DNA of 64,000 bases, taken from positions 1 through 64,000 of the forward strand of contig CALBSD010000041.1 in assembly GCA_937927625.1 (NCBI GenBank), given 5' to 3'. The notes beneath the pieces were generated by a model. The model did not search any database. It saw nothing but the letters and a program-made list of their open reading frames with translations, and was not told where the DNA came from. This DNA is from an uncultured Actinomycetes bacterium (GTDB taxonomy: Bacteria > Actinomycetota > Acidimicrobiia > Acidimicrobiales > Ilumatobacteraceae). A program made the position numbers and the translations under genes. Numbering within the stretch: position 1 is the stretch's first letter; every line of letters begins with the position of its first letter. This document shows positions 1 through 9,158 of this stretch, piece by piece.

Positions 1-212
1 TCAACAAAACCGGCAGTGAGAACTTTGTCCTCAAACTGCCGGTCAATGTTGGTGATACCCCATTGTTGACATTCTTCAAGAGTGCCAACAGACAGCACTT
101 TGCCATCGCGAATTGCGATTGCTGTTGCGGTGGGGCGCGAAGGATTAGCAGTACGAATAATTCGTGCTGTGTAAATCACATCCCCAGGGCGTGGGGGTTG
201 AGTGCTTGTCAT
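1..212 (-). CDS. amidohydrolase family protein, N-terminal fragment
   Basis: The ATG is at 212 and the gene runs off the left edge, leaving about 70 residues. The visible part reads as a typical N-terminus of metal-dependent amidohydrolases of the YtcJ/imidazolonepropionase type: a short beta strand (TARIIRTANPSRPTATAIA), then IRDGKVLSVG, then a turn leading to LTAGFV, where the family normally has the LPGFVDxHxH metal site. That site lies beyond the window, so substrate and catalytic residues cannot be judged. It follows the helicase gene on the same strand after a 30 nt gap and may be cotranscribed. Family assignment is by pattern only. Confidence 0.55.
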   Translation of the reverse strand, partial: MTSTQPPRPGDVIYTARIIRTANPSRPTATAIAIRDGKVLSVGTLEECQQWGITNIDRQFEDKVLTAGFV

Positions 213-242
213 TAGTCCAGTCTTGCGGACTGAACCAATGGA

Positions 243-1952
243 TTAATAACTGCGTGCAGGCTTCTTGCGGCCGCTTGATGCGCCGCGTGGGCCGGCTGGG
301 CGACCACCGCGTGAATCTGGGCGTGGGCCACGAGGGCGATCATCGCCACCGCGAGAGGGACGGTCATCACGGCCACGGAAGTCTCCGCCAGAGCGAGGAG
401 CACGACCGCGATCGTCACGGTCACGGAATGATGGGCGAGAGTCACGATCACCGCGTGGTGCGCGGTCGTCACGGCCACGGAAGTCTCCACCGCCGGTACG
501 TGCTGGACGGTCGTCACGGTCACGGAATGACGGACGGGAATCACGATCACCAAATGATGGGCGAGAGTCACGGTCACCGCGTGGTGCGCGGTCGTCACGG
601 TCACGGAAGGAAGGACGCGAATCACGGTCGCCGCGTGGGCCACGATCATCACGGTCACGACGCTGGCCGCCACCGAAGCTGCTGCCGCCACGACGTGGGC
701 CGCCACTGCGACCTCCGTTGCGTCCGCCGCCACCGCCGCGCTGTGGGCGACGCTCTTCGAGGTTTGGCATCTCGCGTGATGTGCGCTCACCAGGAGCAAC
801 TTCCGTCAAGATGTCGTCACCCTTGACCACTGTCTTCATGATGGGGTCAATGCCAGCATCTTTTGCAAGACGCTTGGTGTGACGGCGCATGTTCTCTGTG
901 ACCATGGTGATAACGGTGCCTTCTGCGCCGGCGCGTGCAGTACGGCCTGAACGGTGAAGGAATGCCTTGTGCTCTTCTGGTGGATCAGCGTGGATAACAA
1001 GTGCAATGTCATCAACGTGAATACCACGAGCTGCAATGTCTGTTGCAACAAGTGTGTCAACTTTGCCAGAAGACAATGCGGCAAGGTTACGTGCGCGCAC
1101 TGCTTGTGAAAGATCGCCGTGCAATTCGACTGCAGGAACACCTGCATCAACTAATGCAGCAGCAAGCTTGCGTGCACCGTGCTTGGTGCGTGTGAAGACA
1201 AGTGAACGACCTGGTGCTGCACAAAGGTCAGCAATGATGTCGAAACGGTTACCTTGCGTGACTTGGAAGAAGTAGTGCGTCATCGTCGCTTCGCTCTCTT
1301 CGGATGATTCAACTTCGTGTGTCACAGGGTTCTGGAGGAACTTGCGAACGAGCTTGTCGATTCCGCGGTCAAGAGTTGCGGAGAACAACAAACGCTGTCC
1401 TTCACGTGGTGTCTTCTCGAGAATGCGTGTGACGTGCTCAAGGAATCCAAGCTCTGCCATGTGGTCGGCCTCGTCGAGGATGGTGCACTCCACTGCATCA
1501 AGTTCGATTTGACCTGACTGCATAAGGTCGATGAATCGACCAGGGCAAGCAACAACGATGTCGACACCGTTGCGCATTGCGTTGATCTGGCCGGTGTAAC
1601 TCACGCCGCCGTAAACGGTGGCGGTGCGCATGTCAAGTGCTTCAGCCAATGGCTCAAGGACGTCACGCACCTGGTTTGCGAGTTCACGGGTTGGCACCAA
1701 GATGACGGCACGGGGGCGGAAGCGGTCACGACGACCACCGCTTTTGTGCAAACGGGTGAGCATTGGCAGGCAAAACGCAAGGGTCTTGCCGGAGCCGGTG
1801 CGACCGCGGCCGAGTGTGTCGCGACCCGAAAGGGCGTCAGCGATGGTGGCCTGCTGGATGGGGAACGGAGCCAAAATGCCTTGCGATGCCAAGACATCAA
1901 CTAAGGCGGAGGGCAGTCCGAGGTCAGCAAAAGTAACAGGACTTAAGTCCAT
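243..1952 (-). CDS. DEAD-box ATP-dependent RNA helicase with long RD/RG-rich C-terminal tail
   Basis: ATP-dependent RNA unwinding enzyme, probably for ribosome assembly or mRNA turnover. The 569-residue protein has the complete two-RecA core: Q-motif around 30-34, Walker A GRTGSGKT (50-57), PTREL (87-91), DEAD (160-163), SAT (191-193) and the HRSGRTAR arginine fingers (333-340). Residues about 401-569 are a disordered tail built from repeats of RDDR, APRGDRDSRPSF and GGRSGG-like units. It resembles the RNA-binding tails of DeaD/RhlE-type helicases but is unusually repetitive. A purine-rich Shine-Dalgarno (GGGAG) precedes the ATG. RhlE, DeaD or CshA cannot be separated from sequence alone, so no symbol is given. 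Confidence 0.93.
   Translation of the reverse strand: MDLSPVTFADLGLPSALVDVLASQGILAPFPIQQATIADALSGRDTLGRGRTGSGKTLAFCLPMLTRLHKSGGRRDRFRPRAVILVPTRELANQVRDVLEPLAEALDMRTATVYGGVSYTGQINAMRNGVDIVVACPGRFIDLMQSGQIELDAVECTILDEADHMAELGFLEHVTRILEKTPREGQRLLFSATLDRGIDKLVRKFLQNPVTHEVESSEESEATMTHYFFQVTQGNRFDIIADLCAAPGRSLVFTRTKHGARKLAAALVDAGVPAVELHGDLSQAVRARNLAALSSGKVDTLVATDIAARGIHVDDIALVIHADPPEEHKAFLHRSGRTARAGAEGTVITMVTENMRRHTKRLAKDAGIDPIMKTVVKGDDILTEVAPGERTSREMPNLEERRPQRGGGGGRNGGRSGGPRRGGSSFGGGQRRDRDDRGPRGDRDSRPSFRDRDDRAPRGDRDSRPSFGDRDSRPSFRDRDDRPARTGGGDFRGRDDRAPRGDRDSRPSFRDRDDRGRAPRSGGDFRGRDDRPSRGGDDRPRGPRPDSRGGRPAGPRGASSGRKKPARSY
325..680 (-). repeat. in-frame degenerate tandem repeats encoding the helicase tail
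   Basis: The DNA encoding the helicase tail carries recurrent 20-30 nt blocks, for example the plus-strand words CGGTCGTCACGGTCACGGAA and GGCGAGAGTCACGATCACC in several variants. They encode reiterated RDRDDRAPRGD / SRPSF units. Open reading frames on both strands through this area are artefacts of the biased composition. Such a repeat can expand or contract by slippage in multiples of three without breaking the gene. Confidence 0.75.
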
Positions 1953-2093
1953 GGGGGTATCTCCCTTGTAAGGGCCATAGATACCGGTTTGTACCCATGG
2001 ACAAATGAATGAGTCTCAACCGTACAGCAGTACCTGTGGAAAACCTAGAGATTCCTTGAAATTTCTAGGAAATGTCTGAGCGACACTTGTGGA

Positions 2094-2486
2094 TTACGAC
2101 AAAGTGACCTTGATGGCGCCTTCGCCAGCGGTACTTCCAGAGCCGGTGACCTTCTTAACGAGTGAATAGAACCCGAGCAATTTTGTGCCAATGGCATATT
2201 TCTTGCGAATGAGCTTGGCGACCTTCTTGGTGTCGTCTTTGTCGAGAACGACGGCGGCACCAATATGAACAACTGCGCCATCTGCGACTTTGCCACGGGC
2301 ATTGCACACCGTGAGAGTCGCCCGCGCGTCGTTGCGAAGACGTTTGATCTTGAATGAATCAGGATCAGTGGTGAATGCGTATCCGCCTTCAAATGGAACA
2401 ACCCAGACAGGGGCAGCAACAGGGGAGCCATCCTTCTTGTAGGTCACGAACGATACGTACTTAGCCGCATCAAGGTCTGCCGTCAT
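2094..2486 (-). CDS. PPOX-fold (pyridoxamine-phosphate-oxidase-like), probably F420-dependent protein
   Basis: A protein of 130 residues with the split-barrel flavin/F420-binding pattern of the PPOX class F420-dependent enzymes (Rv1155-like). Near the N-terminus are YVSFVTYKKDGSPVAAPVW and GGYAFTTDPDSFKIKRLRNDARATLTVCNARG, the usual substrate-shaping strand and cofactor-phosphate-contacting KxxRLRxxxR region. An ATG 15 nt upstream is in frame, but it overlaps the good Shine-Dalgarno AAGGAGAG for the ATG at 2486, so the latter is preferred. Substrate unknown. F420 rather than FMN use is inferred from the actinobacterial context and the other likely F420 enzymes nearby. Confidence 0.75.
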   Translation of the reverse strand: MTADLDAAKYVSFVTYKKDGSPVAAPVWVVPFEGGYAFTTDPDSFKIKRLRNDARATLTVCNARGKVADGAVVHIGAAVVLDKDDTKKVAKLIRKKYAIGTKLLGFYSLVKKVTGSGSTAGEGAIKVTLS

Positions 2487-2506
2487 GTGGCTCTCCTTCA
2501 ATCAAA

Positions 2507-2582
2507 TGGTCGGGGTGGGGAGACTCGAACTCCCGGCCTCCTGGTCCCAAACCAGGCACGCTACCAACTGCGCCACACCCCG
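2507..2582 (-). tRNA. tRNA-Pro (anticodon TGG)
   Basis: A 76 nt cloverleaf on the minus strand. The acceptor arms CGGGGTG and CACCCCG pair perfectly, and the anticodon loop TTTGGGA lies within CCTGGTTTGGGACCAGG, giving anticodon TGG for proline CCA codons. The T arm contains GTTCGAGTC. Discriminator A and the CCA end are encoded (plus-strand TGGT at 2507-2510). Confidence 0.95.
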
Positions 2583-2621
2583 TGGTGTGAGTATCCGAGG
2601 ATATCAGACAGAACGAAAACC

Positions 2622-2891
2622 CTATCGGGCGCGCTTTGCCTGCCGAGCGAGTCGCTTGGCAGTGCGGCCGATGGGCTCAATGTTGCGATGGTCGAGGTCG
2701 CCGATTTCGGAACCGTTCACGAATTGGACGCGGTAACGCAACCAATTGAAGCCATTCGACAAGATGACTTTGCCCTCGGTGCCAGCAGGGGCACCGTCAA
2801 TATCCACGGTGGTGCGCACCTTGTCGCCATTGCGCAGATTGATTTGGCCCTGGTGTGGAGCGGCGAGTGCATGGGGCTTCCAAAGCGTCAT
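2622..2891 (-). CDS. small conserved protein with SH3/KOW-like barrel
   Basis: 89 residues, basic C-terminus (RTAKRLARQAKRAR). The middle part (INLRNGDKVRTTVDIDGAPAGTEGKVI, then WLRYRVQFVNGSEIGDLDHRNIEPI) has the rhythm of a small beta barrel of the KOW/SH3 type, as found in nucleic-acid-associated and translation proteins. I do not recognise a named family. It sits upstream of tRNA-Pro on the same strand and divergent from tig. ATG at 2891 with GGAG close upstream. Confidence 0.6.
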   Translation of the reverse strand: MTLWKPHALAAPHQGQINLRNGDKVRTTVDIDGAPAGTEGKVILSNGFNWLRYRVQFVNGSEIGDLDHRNIEPIGRTAKRLARQAKRAR

Positions 2892-2933
2892 GTCTCCATT
2901 ATTGCTGGAAAGTGAGCATCGAATGCGAACCGA

Positions 2934-2939
2934 TACACT
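2934..2939 (+). promoter_or_regulatory. -10 hexamer TACACT of tig
   Basis: TACACT lies 9 nt before the GTG start of tig, and no Shine-Dalgarno lies between them. This fits a leaderless or near-leaderless transcript, as for many genes in this window. Confidence 0.5.
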
Positions 2940-2948
2940 CCCAAGCCT

Positions 2949-4301
2949 GTGAAAAGCACTCTTGAAGCCCTCGAAGGCAACCAGGTCAAGCTCTCCATCG
3001 AGGTGGAAGAGTCAGAATTCGACAAGAACATCGACGCCGCGTTCCGCAAGATCGCACATGAAGTGCGTCTTCCTGGATTCCGTCCAGGCAAGGCACCGCG
3101 TCGCGTTCTTGAAGCACGTATCGGTATCGATGCTGCTCGTGGACAGGCGATTAATGACGCCATCCCTGAGTACCTCAGTAAGGCCGTCATCGAGCACAAG
3201 CTCGACATCGTGGCACAGCCCGACGTCAACCTTCTCGAAGGTCAAGAGTCTGGTGTTGTGAAGTTCGAAGCAACGTGCGAAGTTCGCCCTGTCATCCAAG
3301 TGCCTGGTTATGCAGGTCTTCGCGTTGAGCTTGTGAACCCAGCGTTGACAGACGAAGAGATGGAAGAAGCCATCACCACTGAGCGTCGCCGTTTCGGCAC
3401 ACTTGCCGATGTTGATCGTGCTGCAGCAGTAGGCGACAACGTCGTGATCGACCTTGAGGGACTTCGTGGCGGCGAGCCAGTTCCTGGACTCAACGTAGAC
3501 GAGTGGACCTACGAAGTCGGCCGTGGCTGGGTTGCTCCTGGTTTTGACGATCAACTCACTGGCGCCAAGAAAGGCGACACACTGAAATTCTCTGCAGTAC
3601 CAAACGGCACTGAAGAAGAAGCAGATTTTGTTGTCACTGTGAATCGTGTGCAGACACTTGAGATTCCTGAGCTTTCCGATGCTTGGGTGGCAGAGAACAT
3701 CGCTGATGCCGACACCATCGAAGAATGGAAGACGGCGCTTCGTGCTCGTTACGAGGAAATGCGCATCAACCAGATGCGTCGCACCGTTGTTGATCGCCTT
3801 ACTGACGAACTTGAAAAGCTTGTCGAAATCGAAGCTCCAGAGTCAATGGTGAACAACGATTTGCAGGCACGAGTACAAAACACCTTGCAACAGTTTCAGG
3901 CGCAGGGCATTGCTCTTGATCAGTGGTTGTCCGCAACAGGTCAAGATGCTGACTCTTTCATCGCCGGCATGAAGACTCAGTCAGAGAAGGCTGTGAAGAT
4001 CGACCTTGCTCTTCGTGCGGTTGCTGTCGCTCAGAACATCACTGTGTCGGACGAAGACCTTGAAGCAGAGTATGAATCAATTGGCGTTCGCGTGGGTGAG
4101 AAGACTGCAAAGGTGCGTAAGGCATACGAGCAGAACGATGCAGTTACAGACCTCATTGCTCAGGTGACAAAGTCGCAGGCACTTGAGTGGCTACTCCATA
4201 ACGTCGCATTCGTAGACCAGAATGGCACTGTGCTCGACACGGATACTGTTCTGGGTGAGCACGACCATGATCATGACCACGACGGTCACGACCACGACTA
4301 A
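2949..4301 (+). CDS. tig: trigger factor (ribosome-associated chaperone and prolyl isomerase)
   Basis: Binds the ribosomal exit tunnel and helps nascent chains fold. 450 residues. The ribosome-docking signature GFRPGKAP is at 43-50, followed by a FKBP-type isomerase segment (about 157-240) and the helical C-terminal arms. It heads the tig-clpP-clpX array typical of bacteria. GTG start. The last 15 residues are an acidic/histidine tail of HD and DHD repeats (about 436-450), an extension not found in most trigger factors and able in principle to bind divalent metal. Confidence 0.95.
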   Translation: MKSTLEALEGNQVKLSIEVEESEFDKNIDAAFRKIAHEVRLPGFRPGKAPRRVLEARIGIDAARGQAINDAIPEYLSKAVIEHKLDIVAQPDVNLLEGQESGVVKFEATCEVRPVIQVPGYAGLRVELVNPALTDEEMEEAITTERRRFGTLADVDRAAAVGDNVVIDLEGLRGGEPVPGLNVDEWTYEVGRGWVAPGFDDQLTGAKKGDTLKFSAVPNGTEEEADFVVTVNRVQTLEIPELSDAWVAENIADADTIEEWKTALRARYEEMRINQMRRTVVDRLTDELEKLVEIEAPESMVNNDLQARVQNTLQQFQAQGIALDQWLSATGQDADSFIAGMKTQSEKAVKIDLALRAVAVAQNITVSDEDLEAEYESIGVRVGEKTAKVRKAYEQNDAVTDLIAQVTKSQALEWLLHNVAFVDQNGTVLDTDTVLGEHDHDHDHDGHDHD

Positions 4302-4342
4302 CTAATACGACTATCAAGACCGATTACCTGAGGGACGACGCA

Positions 4343-4969
4343 ATGAATTTCCAGAACTATTACGTTCCGAGTGTCACAGAGACAACCAGCCGTGGCGAGC
4401 GCACGTCTGACTTGTTCTCCCGTTTGTTGCGGGAGAACATCATCTTCCTCGGCACGCCAATCGATGACACCATTGCAAACCTCATTTGTGCGCAGTTGAT
4501 TCACCTTGAAAGTGAAAACCCAGACCGCGACATCAACATCTACATCAACAGCCCTGGTGGAGACATCAACTCGTTGTTTGCGATTTACGACACAATGCAA
4601 TTCATTAAGAACGACATTGCGACGATTTGTCTTGGTCAGGCAGCTTCAGCTGCGGCTGTTCTTCTTGCAGCAGGCACAAAGGGCAAGCGTCTTGCGCTTC
4701 CTCACAGCCGCGTGCTTCTGCACCAGCCATACGGCCAGGTGGGTTACGGACAAGTCACCGACTTGGAGATCGCAGCCAAGGAAATCTTGCGGATGCGCGA
4801 CCTTCTTGAGGAAATCTTGGCGAACCACACTGGTCAGAGCCTGGAAAGAATCCATACAGATACCGACCGTGACTTCGTATTAGAAGCTCAAGAGGCTCTC
4901 GAGTATGGCATTATCGATGATGTGATTTCTTCACGTCAGCTTGCGGACCGCACCGGTCCAATTCGCTGA
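4343..4969 (+). CDS. clpP: ATP-dependent Clp protease proteolytic subunit
   Basis: Serine peptidase that forms the ClpP barrel and degrades proteins fed by ClpX. 208 residues. Catalytic serine S102 sits in GQAAS, the histidine H127 in LLHQPYG, and the aspartate in the DTDRD segment (173-177). The oligomer handle is conserved. The serine motif continues AAAVLLAAG rather than the commoner MGAFLLAAG. Located 41 nt after tig and just before clpX. Only one clpP copy is present here, whereas many actinobacteria have tandem clpP1-clpP2 at this place; a second copy may be elsewhere. Confidence 0.96.
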   Translation: MNFQNYYVPSVTETTSRGERTSDLFSRLLRENIIFLGTPIDDTIANLICAQLIHLESENPDRDINIYINSPGGDINSLFAIYDTMQFIKNDIATICLGQAASAAAVLLAAGTKGKRLALPHSRVLLHQPYGQVGYGQVTDLEIAAKEILRMRDLLEEILANHTGQSLERIHTDTDRDFVLEAQEALEYGIIDDVISSRQLADRTGPIR

Positions 4970-4994
4970 TTCACATCATCGAGGGAGGGCCTTC

Positions 4995-6278
4995 GTGGCC
5001 AAATTTGGAGACACTGGCGAGCTGTTGAAGTGCTCGTTCTGCGGCAAGTCGCAGAAACAGGTCAAGAAACTGATCGCCGGCCCCGGTGTGTACATCTGCG
5101 ATGAATGCATCGAGCTGTGCAACGAAATCATTGAAGAAGAAGTCGGCGATGGTTCCGATGTTCGCTTCGAATCTCTTCCGACGCCATTAGAGACCCGCAC
5201 ATTTCTTGACGAATATGTTGTCGGCCAGGAACGTGCAAAGAAAGTCCTTTCTGTTGCTGTGTTCCATCACTATCGCCGGCTGCAATACATGCAACAGAAC
5301 AGCGGCATTCGTCGCGATGAAGTAGAGCTGCAGAAGTCAAACATTTTGCTACTGGGTCCTACCGGTTGCGGTAAGACACACCTCGCTCAGACTCTTGCGC
5401 GCATGCTGAATGTGCCGTTCGCGGTTGCTGACGCCACTGCTCTTACAGAGGCTGGCTATGTCGGCGAAGACGTTGAGAACATTCTTCTCAAGTTGCTGCA
5501 GGCAGCGGACTTCGATGTGAAGCGCGCTGAGCAGGGCATTGTCTACATCGACGAAATTGACAAGGTTGCACGTAAGGCCGAGAACCCCAGTATCACTCGT
5601 GATGTGTCGGGTGAGGGCGTGCAGCAAGCATTGCTCAAAATTCTTGAAGGAACAGTGGCTTCAGTGCCGCCGCAAGGTGGACGCAAGCACCCGCATCAAG
5701 AGTTCATCCAAATCGATACCACCAATGTGTTATTCATCTGTGGTGGCGCTTTCGCCGGCTTGGAACAAATCATTGAGCAGCGCATCGGACACAAGGGCAT
5801 GGGCTTTCACGCCACTGTCACCTCAAAGTCGGACAAAGACCCTGGTGAGTTGTTCGCGCAGGTGCTGCCGGAGGACTTGTTGAAGTTCGGAATGATTCCT
5901 GAGTTCATTGGTCGTTTGCCAATGGTGGGCGCAGTGAATGCGTTGGACAAGGCAGCTCTCATGCAGATCTTGACCGAACCAAAGAACGCACTCATCAAAC
6001 AGTACGGAAAAATCTTTGAGTTTGATGATGTTGAACTTGACATCACACCTGATGGTCTTGAGGCGATTGCAGATCTTGCACTCACTCGTGGCACAGGTGC
6101 TCGCGGTCTTCGCGCAATTCTTGAAGAAACCTTGCTGGATGTTATGTACGAAGTACCAGGTCGTACCGACGTTGCCAAGGTTCTTGTTACAGCAGAGTGC
6201 GTCAAGAACAAGTTGTCTCCAGAAATCATTACGAAGACAGCTGTACGTGCGCCACGCCAGCGTCGTGCAGCTTCCTGA
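4995..6278 (+). CDS. clpX: ATP-dependent Clp protease ATP-binding subunit ClpX
   Basis: AAA+ unfoldase that delivers substrates to ClpP. 427 residues from the GTG at 4995, chosen because GAGGGAGGG lies just upstream and because the zinc domain then starts at the expected place. An in-frame ATG at 4941 would overlap clpP. The N-terminal zinc-binding domain has C13, C16, C35 and C38. Walker A is GPTGCGKT (121-128), Walker B VYIDEI (183-188), and the sensor-2 region is [12 protein letters not shown]. The ClpP-docking loop reads MGF (269-271), a conservative variant of the usual IGF/LGF. Confidence 0.95.
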   Translation: MAKFGDTGELLKCSFCGKSQKQVKKLIAGPGVYICDECIELCNEIIEEEVGDGSDVRFESLPTPLETRTFLDEYVVGQERAKKVLSVAVFHHYRRLQYMQQNSGIRRDEVELQKSNILLLGPTGCGKTHLAQTLARMLNVPFAVADATALTEAGYVGEDVENILLKLLQAADFDVKRAEQGIVYIDEIDKVARKAENPSITRDVSGEGVQQALLKILEGTVASVPPQGGRKHPHQEFIQIDTTNVLFICGGAFAGLEQIIEQRIGHKGMGFHATVTSKSDKDPGELFAQVLPEDLLKFGMIPEFIGRLPMVGAVNALDKAALMQILTEPKNALIKQYGKIFEFDDVELDITPDGLEAIADLALTRGTGARGLRAILEETLLDVMYEVPGRTDVAKVLVTAECVKNKLSPEIITKTAVRAPRQRRAAS

Positions 6279-6283
6279 TTCCT

Positions 6284-7579
6284 GTGAATTTCGCTGAATC
6301 TCTTGTCTATTTAGACGAGCACGCCTCGTATGAGAAAACAGGTCGCGTCGACTCTCCTTCGACGTCGAACATTGAAACTCTTCTCTCGGTTCTTGGTGAT
6401 CCGCAGAATGACTATCGAGTCATTCACGTCACCGGCACCAATGGCAAAGGTTCAACATCACAAATCATCATGAAATTGTTGATGGCTCATGGGTTGAAGG
6501 TCGGAACTTATTCGAGTCCGCACTTGGAAAACATTCGTGAGCGAATTCAGGTGAATGGCGAAGCAGTTGCGGAATATGACTTCGCAGAAGCAGTGGCAGC
6601 GGTGGCGAATGCAGAGGGAATCTCTGGAGTGCGTCCCACATATTTTGAAATTATGACGGCAGCCGCATTTCGGTGGTTTTCCGATGACGCGGTTGAAGTA
6701 GCTGTTATTGAAGTGGGAATGCTCGGACGTTGGGATGCAACAAACGTTGTGCGTCCCGATGTCTCTGTCATCACCAATATCGAATTGGACCACACCGAAT
6801 TTGCTGGGCCAACGTTGGCGCATATCGCAAAAGAAAAAGCGGGCATCATCAAAGAGGGAAGTGTCGCAATCATTGGCGATACAAATGAAGATCTTCATTC
6901 CATTTTCTCTGCTGAGCCGCACGAAGAAATTCTTTTCCGTGGAGAGCAGTTCGACATAGTTGACAATCACCTTGCACTTGGTGGTCGCTCTCTGCATGTG
7001 CGTACGCCGCGTACCGACTACATCGATCTCTTCCTTCCGTTGCACGGATGGCATCAGGGGGACAATGCGGCAGTGGCACTCATGGCTGTGGAATCGTTCT
7101 TTGCAACAGCGCTCGACCAAGAGACTGTGCAAGAAGGTCTTTCCAGCGTCGTGATGCCCGGACGATTTGAAGTAGTCGGTCATCAGCCCTTGGTCATCCT
7201 TGACGGAGCTCACAACCCAGCAGGTGCCGACGTGTGCGCGAGTGTCTTTTTCGACGACTTCGATCCGCATGGACGCCGCATCCTTGTGGTGGGTGCACTC
7301 GGGGGTCGAGACATCGCCGACACCTTGTCTGCGCTCAAGGTGGACGAATTTGAACGAGTGATCTGTTGCACAGCTCCCTCACCGCGTGCTCGCTCAGCTG
7401 CCGAGATTGCCGCGGTAGCCGAAGAGTTGGGGTGCTCGGACGTTCTCAAGGTCGAAACGGTCGAGCGTGCCTGTGACCTTGCTTTATCCGATGCCACCAG
7501 CGATGATGCCGTCCTTATTGCAGGCTCTTTGTATGTCGTCGGGGCAGCCCGAACACATTTGCGCAAGGTGCTTCCCTAA
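6284..7579 (+). CDS. folC: folylpolyglutamate synthase / dihydrofolate synthase
   Basis: Mur-ligase-family enzyme that adds glutamate to dihydropteroate and folates. 431 residues from the GTG at 6284, five bases after clpX; the longer in-frame extension (ATG 6197) lies inside clpX and is rejected. The P-loop GTNGKGS is at 51-57, followed by TYSSPHLENIRERIQ (substrate-binding), NIELDHTEFAG, and the C-terminal Mur ligase domain with LDGAHNPAG. Many actinobacteria have valS between clpX and folC; it is absent here. Confidence 0.94.
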   Translation: MNFAESLVYLDEHASYEKTGRVDSPSTSNIETLLSVLGDPQNDYRVIHVTGTNGKGSTSQIIMKLLMAHGLKVGTYSSPHLENIRERIQVNGEAVAEYDFAEAVAAVANAEGISGVRPTYFEIMTAAAFRWFSDDAVEVAVIEVGMLGRWDATNVVRPDVSVITNIELDHTEFAGPTLAHIAKEKAGIIKEGSVAIIGDTNEDLHSIFSAEPHEEILFRGEQFDIVDNHLALGGRSLHVRTPRTDYIDLFLPLHGWHQGDNAAVALMAVESFFATALDQETVQEGLSSVVMPGRFEVVGHQPLVILDGAHNPAGADVCASVFFDDFDPHGRRILVVGALGGRDIADTLSALKVDEFERVICCTAPSPRARSAAEIAAVAEELGCSDVLKVETVERACDLALSDATSDDAVLIAGSLYVVGAARTHLRKVLP

Positions 7580-7622
7580 AGGGTTTGCCATCGTTTGCAG
7601 GGGTAAGGCATGGGCCAGCCCC

Positions 7623-7628
7623 TAGCCT
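7623..7628 (+). promoter_or_regulatory. -10 hexamer TAGCCT of ndk
   Basis: TAGCCT ends exactly 6 nt before the ndk ATG, so transcription should begin at or within a base of the start codon. One of the leaderless promoters described in the findings. Confidence 0.6.
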
Positions 7629-7634
7629 GAAGGG

Positions 7635-8045
7635 ATGTCAAATCGCACCCTCGTCCTTCTCAAGCCCGACGCCGTCGAACGCGGTCTCGTTGGCGCCATC
7701 ACCACCCGTTTTGAAAGCAAGGGTCTTCGCCTGGTGGGGATGGAACTTCGCACCCTCGACAAGGCAATTCTTGAGCGCCACTACGAAGAGCATGTGGGCA
7801 AGGGCTTCTACGCCGAACTCGTTGAATTCATGTCACGCGGTCCAGTCGTAGCAATGGCGATCGAAGGGCCAGAGGACACCTGGGAGATCGTGCGCACCAT
7901 GATGGGTGCAACCAACCCAGCAAAGTCGGCTCCGGGCACCATCCGTGGCGACTTTGGCACATTGTTCACTGAGAACCTCGTCCACGGCAGCGACTCGGCT
8001 GAGTCCGCAGCACGCGAACTGGGAATCTTCTTCCCCGCCCTCTAA
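7635..8045 (+). CDS. ndk: nucleoside diphosphate kinase
   Basis: Transfers the gamma phosphate from ATP to nucleoside diphosphates through a phosphohistidine. 136 residues, standard length. Begins RTLVLLKPDAVERGLVG, and the active-site histidine is H117 in NLVHGSDS. All hallmark segments (NPAKSAPGTIRGDFG) are present. It stands alone between folC and mreB with its own likely leaderless promoter. Confidence 0.97.
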   Translation: MSNRTLVLLKPDAVERGLVGAITTRFESKGLRLVGMELRTLDKAILERHYEEHVGKGFYAELVEFMSRGPVVAMAIEGPEDTWEIVRTMMGATNPAKSAPGTIRGDFGTLFTENLVHGSDSAESAARELGIFFPAL

Positions 8046-8107
8046 GGCGCGGAAAGTTACCATTTCCTGAAGGCGATCGAATTTCGATTCGCCGGGGGAG
8101 ACCATTT

Positions 8108-9148
8108 ATGACCCGCAACAATCCTTTGGCAATCGGCCGAGACATTGCCATCGACCTTGGCACCGCGAACACGCTTGTGTACGTGCGCGGTCAAGGTGTC
8201 GTACTCAATGAACCATCGGTGGTGGCTATTGATATGCGCGATGGTCGGCCAGTCGCTGTGGGTTGGGAAGCAAAGCGCATGCTTGGTCGCACGCCGAAGC
8301 ACATCGAGGCAATTCGTCCGTTGAAAGACGGCGTTATTGCTGACTTCGATGTGTGCGAAAAAATGCTTCGCTATTTCATTCAGCGCATCACCACAAGCCG
8401 TTGGAGCAAGCCACGCATGGTGATTTGTGTTCCTTCTGGAATTACTGGTGTCGAGCAACGTGCCGTGCAAGATGCAGCTGAATATGCAGGTGCACGTCGT
8501 CCTGTTCACATCATTGAAGAGCCAATGGCAGCTGCGATCGGTGCTGACCTTCCGGTGCATGAGCCAAGCGGCAACATGATTGTTGACATCGGTGGTGGTA
8601 CCACTGAAGTTGCAGTGATTTCTTTGGGCGGCATTGTTGTTGCGCAAAGTGTGCGGGTCGCGGGCGATGAACTTGATGAAGCAATCGTTGCTTTTGTTCG
8701 TACGGAATATGGCCTCGATATAGGCATCAACACTGCCGAAGAAATCAAGATTCAGATGGCTTCTGCCTGGCCATTGGCGCAAGAACTCACAGCAGATGTT
8801 GGTGGACGTGACACGGTGTCGGGCCTTCCGCGCACAGTGGAACTCACATCCGAGAATGTTCGTGAAGCCATTTCTGAACCTGTTGCTGCGATTATTGATG
8901 CTGTGAAGTCCACTCTCGATCGCACGCCACCTGAATTGGCCGCTGACATTATGGATCGAGGTATTTATCTCTCCGGTGGTGGCGCATTGTTGTCTGGCAT
9001 CACCAATCGTATTAACCACGAAACAGGTATGCCTTGTTACGTCGCACCAGACCCGTTGTACGCGGTCGCTATCGGTTCGGGCCGCGCGCTTGAAAACATC
9101 GAAGCGATGCGCGGAATGATGTCCTCTCCAGGACTCGACCAGCAGTAG
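8108..9148 (+). CDS. mreB: rod-shape-determining actin homologue MreB
   Basis: Cytoskeletal ATPase that positions the elongation machinery of the cell wall. 346 residues. Actin-fold phosphate loop 1 DLGTANT (16-22), phosphate loop 2 DIGGGTTE and adenosine motif SGGGALLSG are all present. A strong Shine-Dalgarno (GGGGGAG) precedes the ATG. First gene of mreB-mreC-mreD-mrdA-rodA, so the cell is expected to be rod-shaped or at least to have lateral wall growth. Confidence 0.97.
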   Translation: MTRNNPLAIGRDIAIDLGTANTLVYVRGQGVVLNEPSVVAIDMRDGRPVAVGWEAKRMLGRTPKHIEAIRPLKDGVIADFDVCEKMLRYFIQRITTSRWSKPRMVICVPSGITGVEQRAVQDAAEYAGARRPVHIIEEPMAAAIGADLPVHEPSGNMIVDIGGGTTEVAVISLGGIVVAQSVRVAGDELDEAIVAFVRTEYGLDIGINTAEEIKIQMASAWPLAQELTADVGGRDTVSGLPRTVELTSENVREAISEPVAAIIDAVKSTLDRTPPELAADIMDRGIYLSGGGALLSGITNRINHETGMPCYVAPDPLYAVAIGSGRALENIEAMRGMMSSPGLDQQ

Positions 9149-9158
9149 TACAACTTCC

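Noticed and set aside
325..680. Possible CRISPR-like array (regular repeats)
   Set aside because: Repeats are degenerate, of uneven length, lack unique spacers and are in frame with the helicase protein.
164..882. Long open frames on both strands opposite the helicase tail, rich in His or Arg
   Set aside because: They are produced by the repetitive RD/RG coding sequence. The helicase frame has the intact family domains and continues through.
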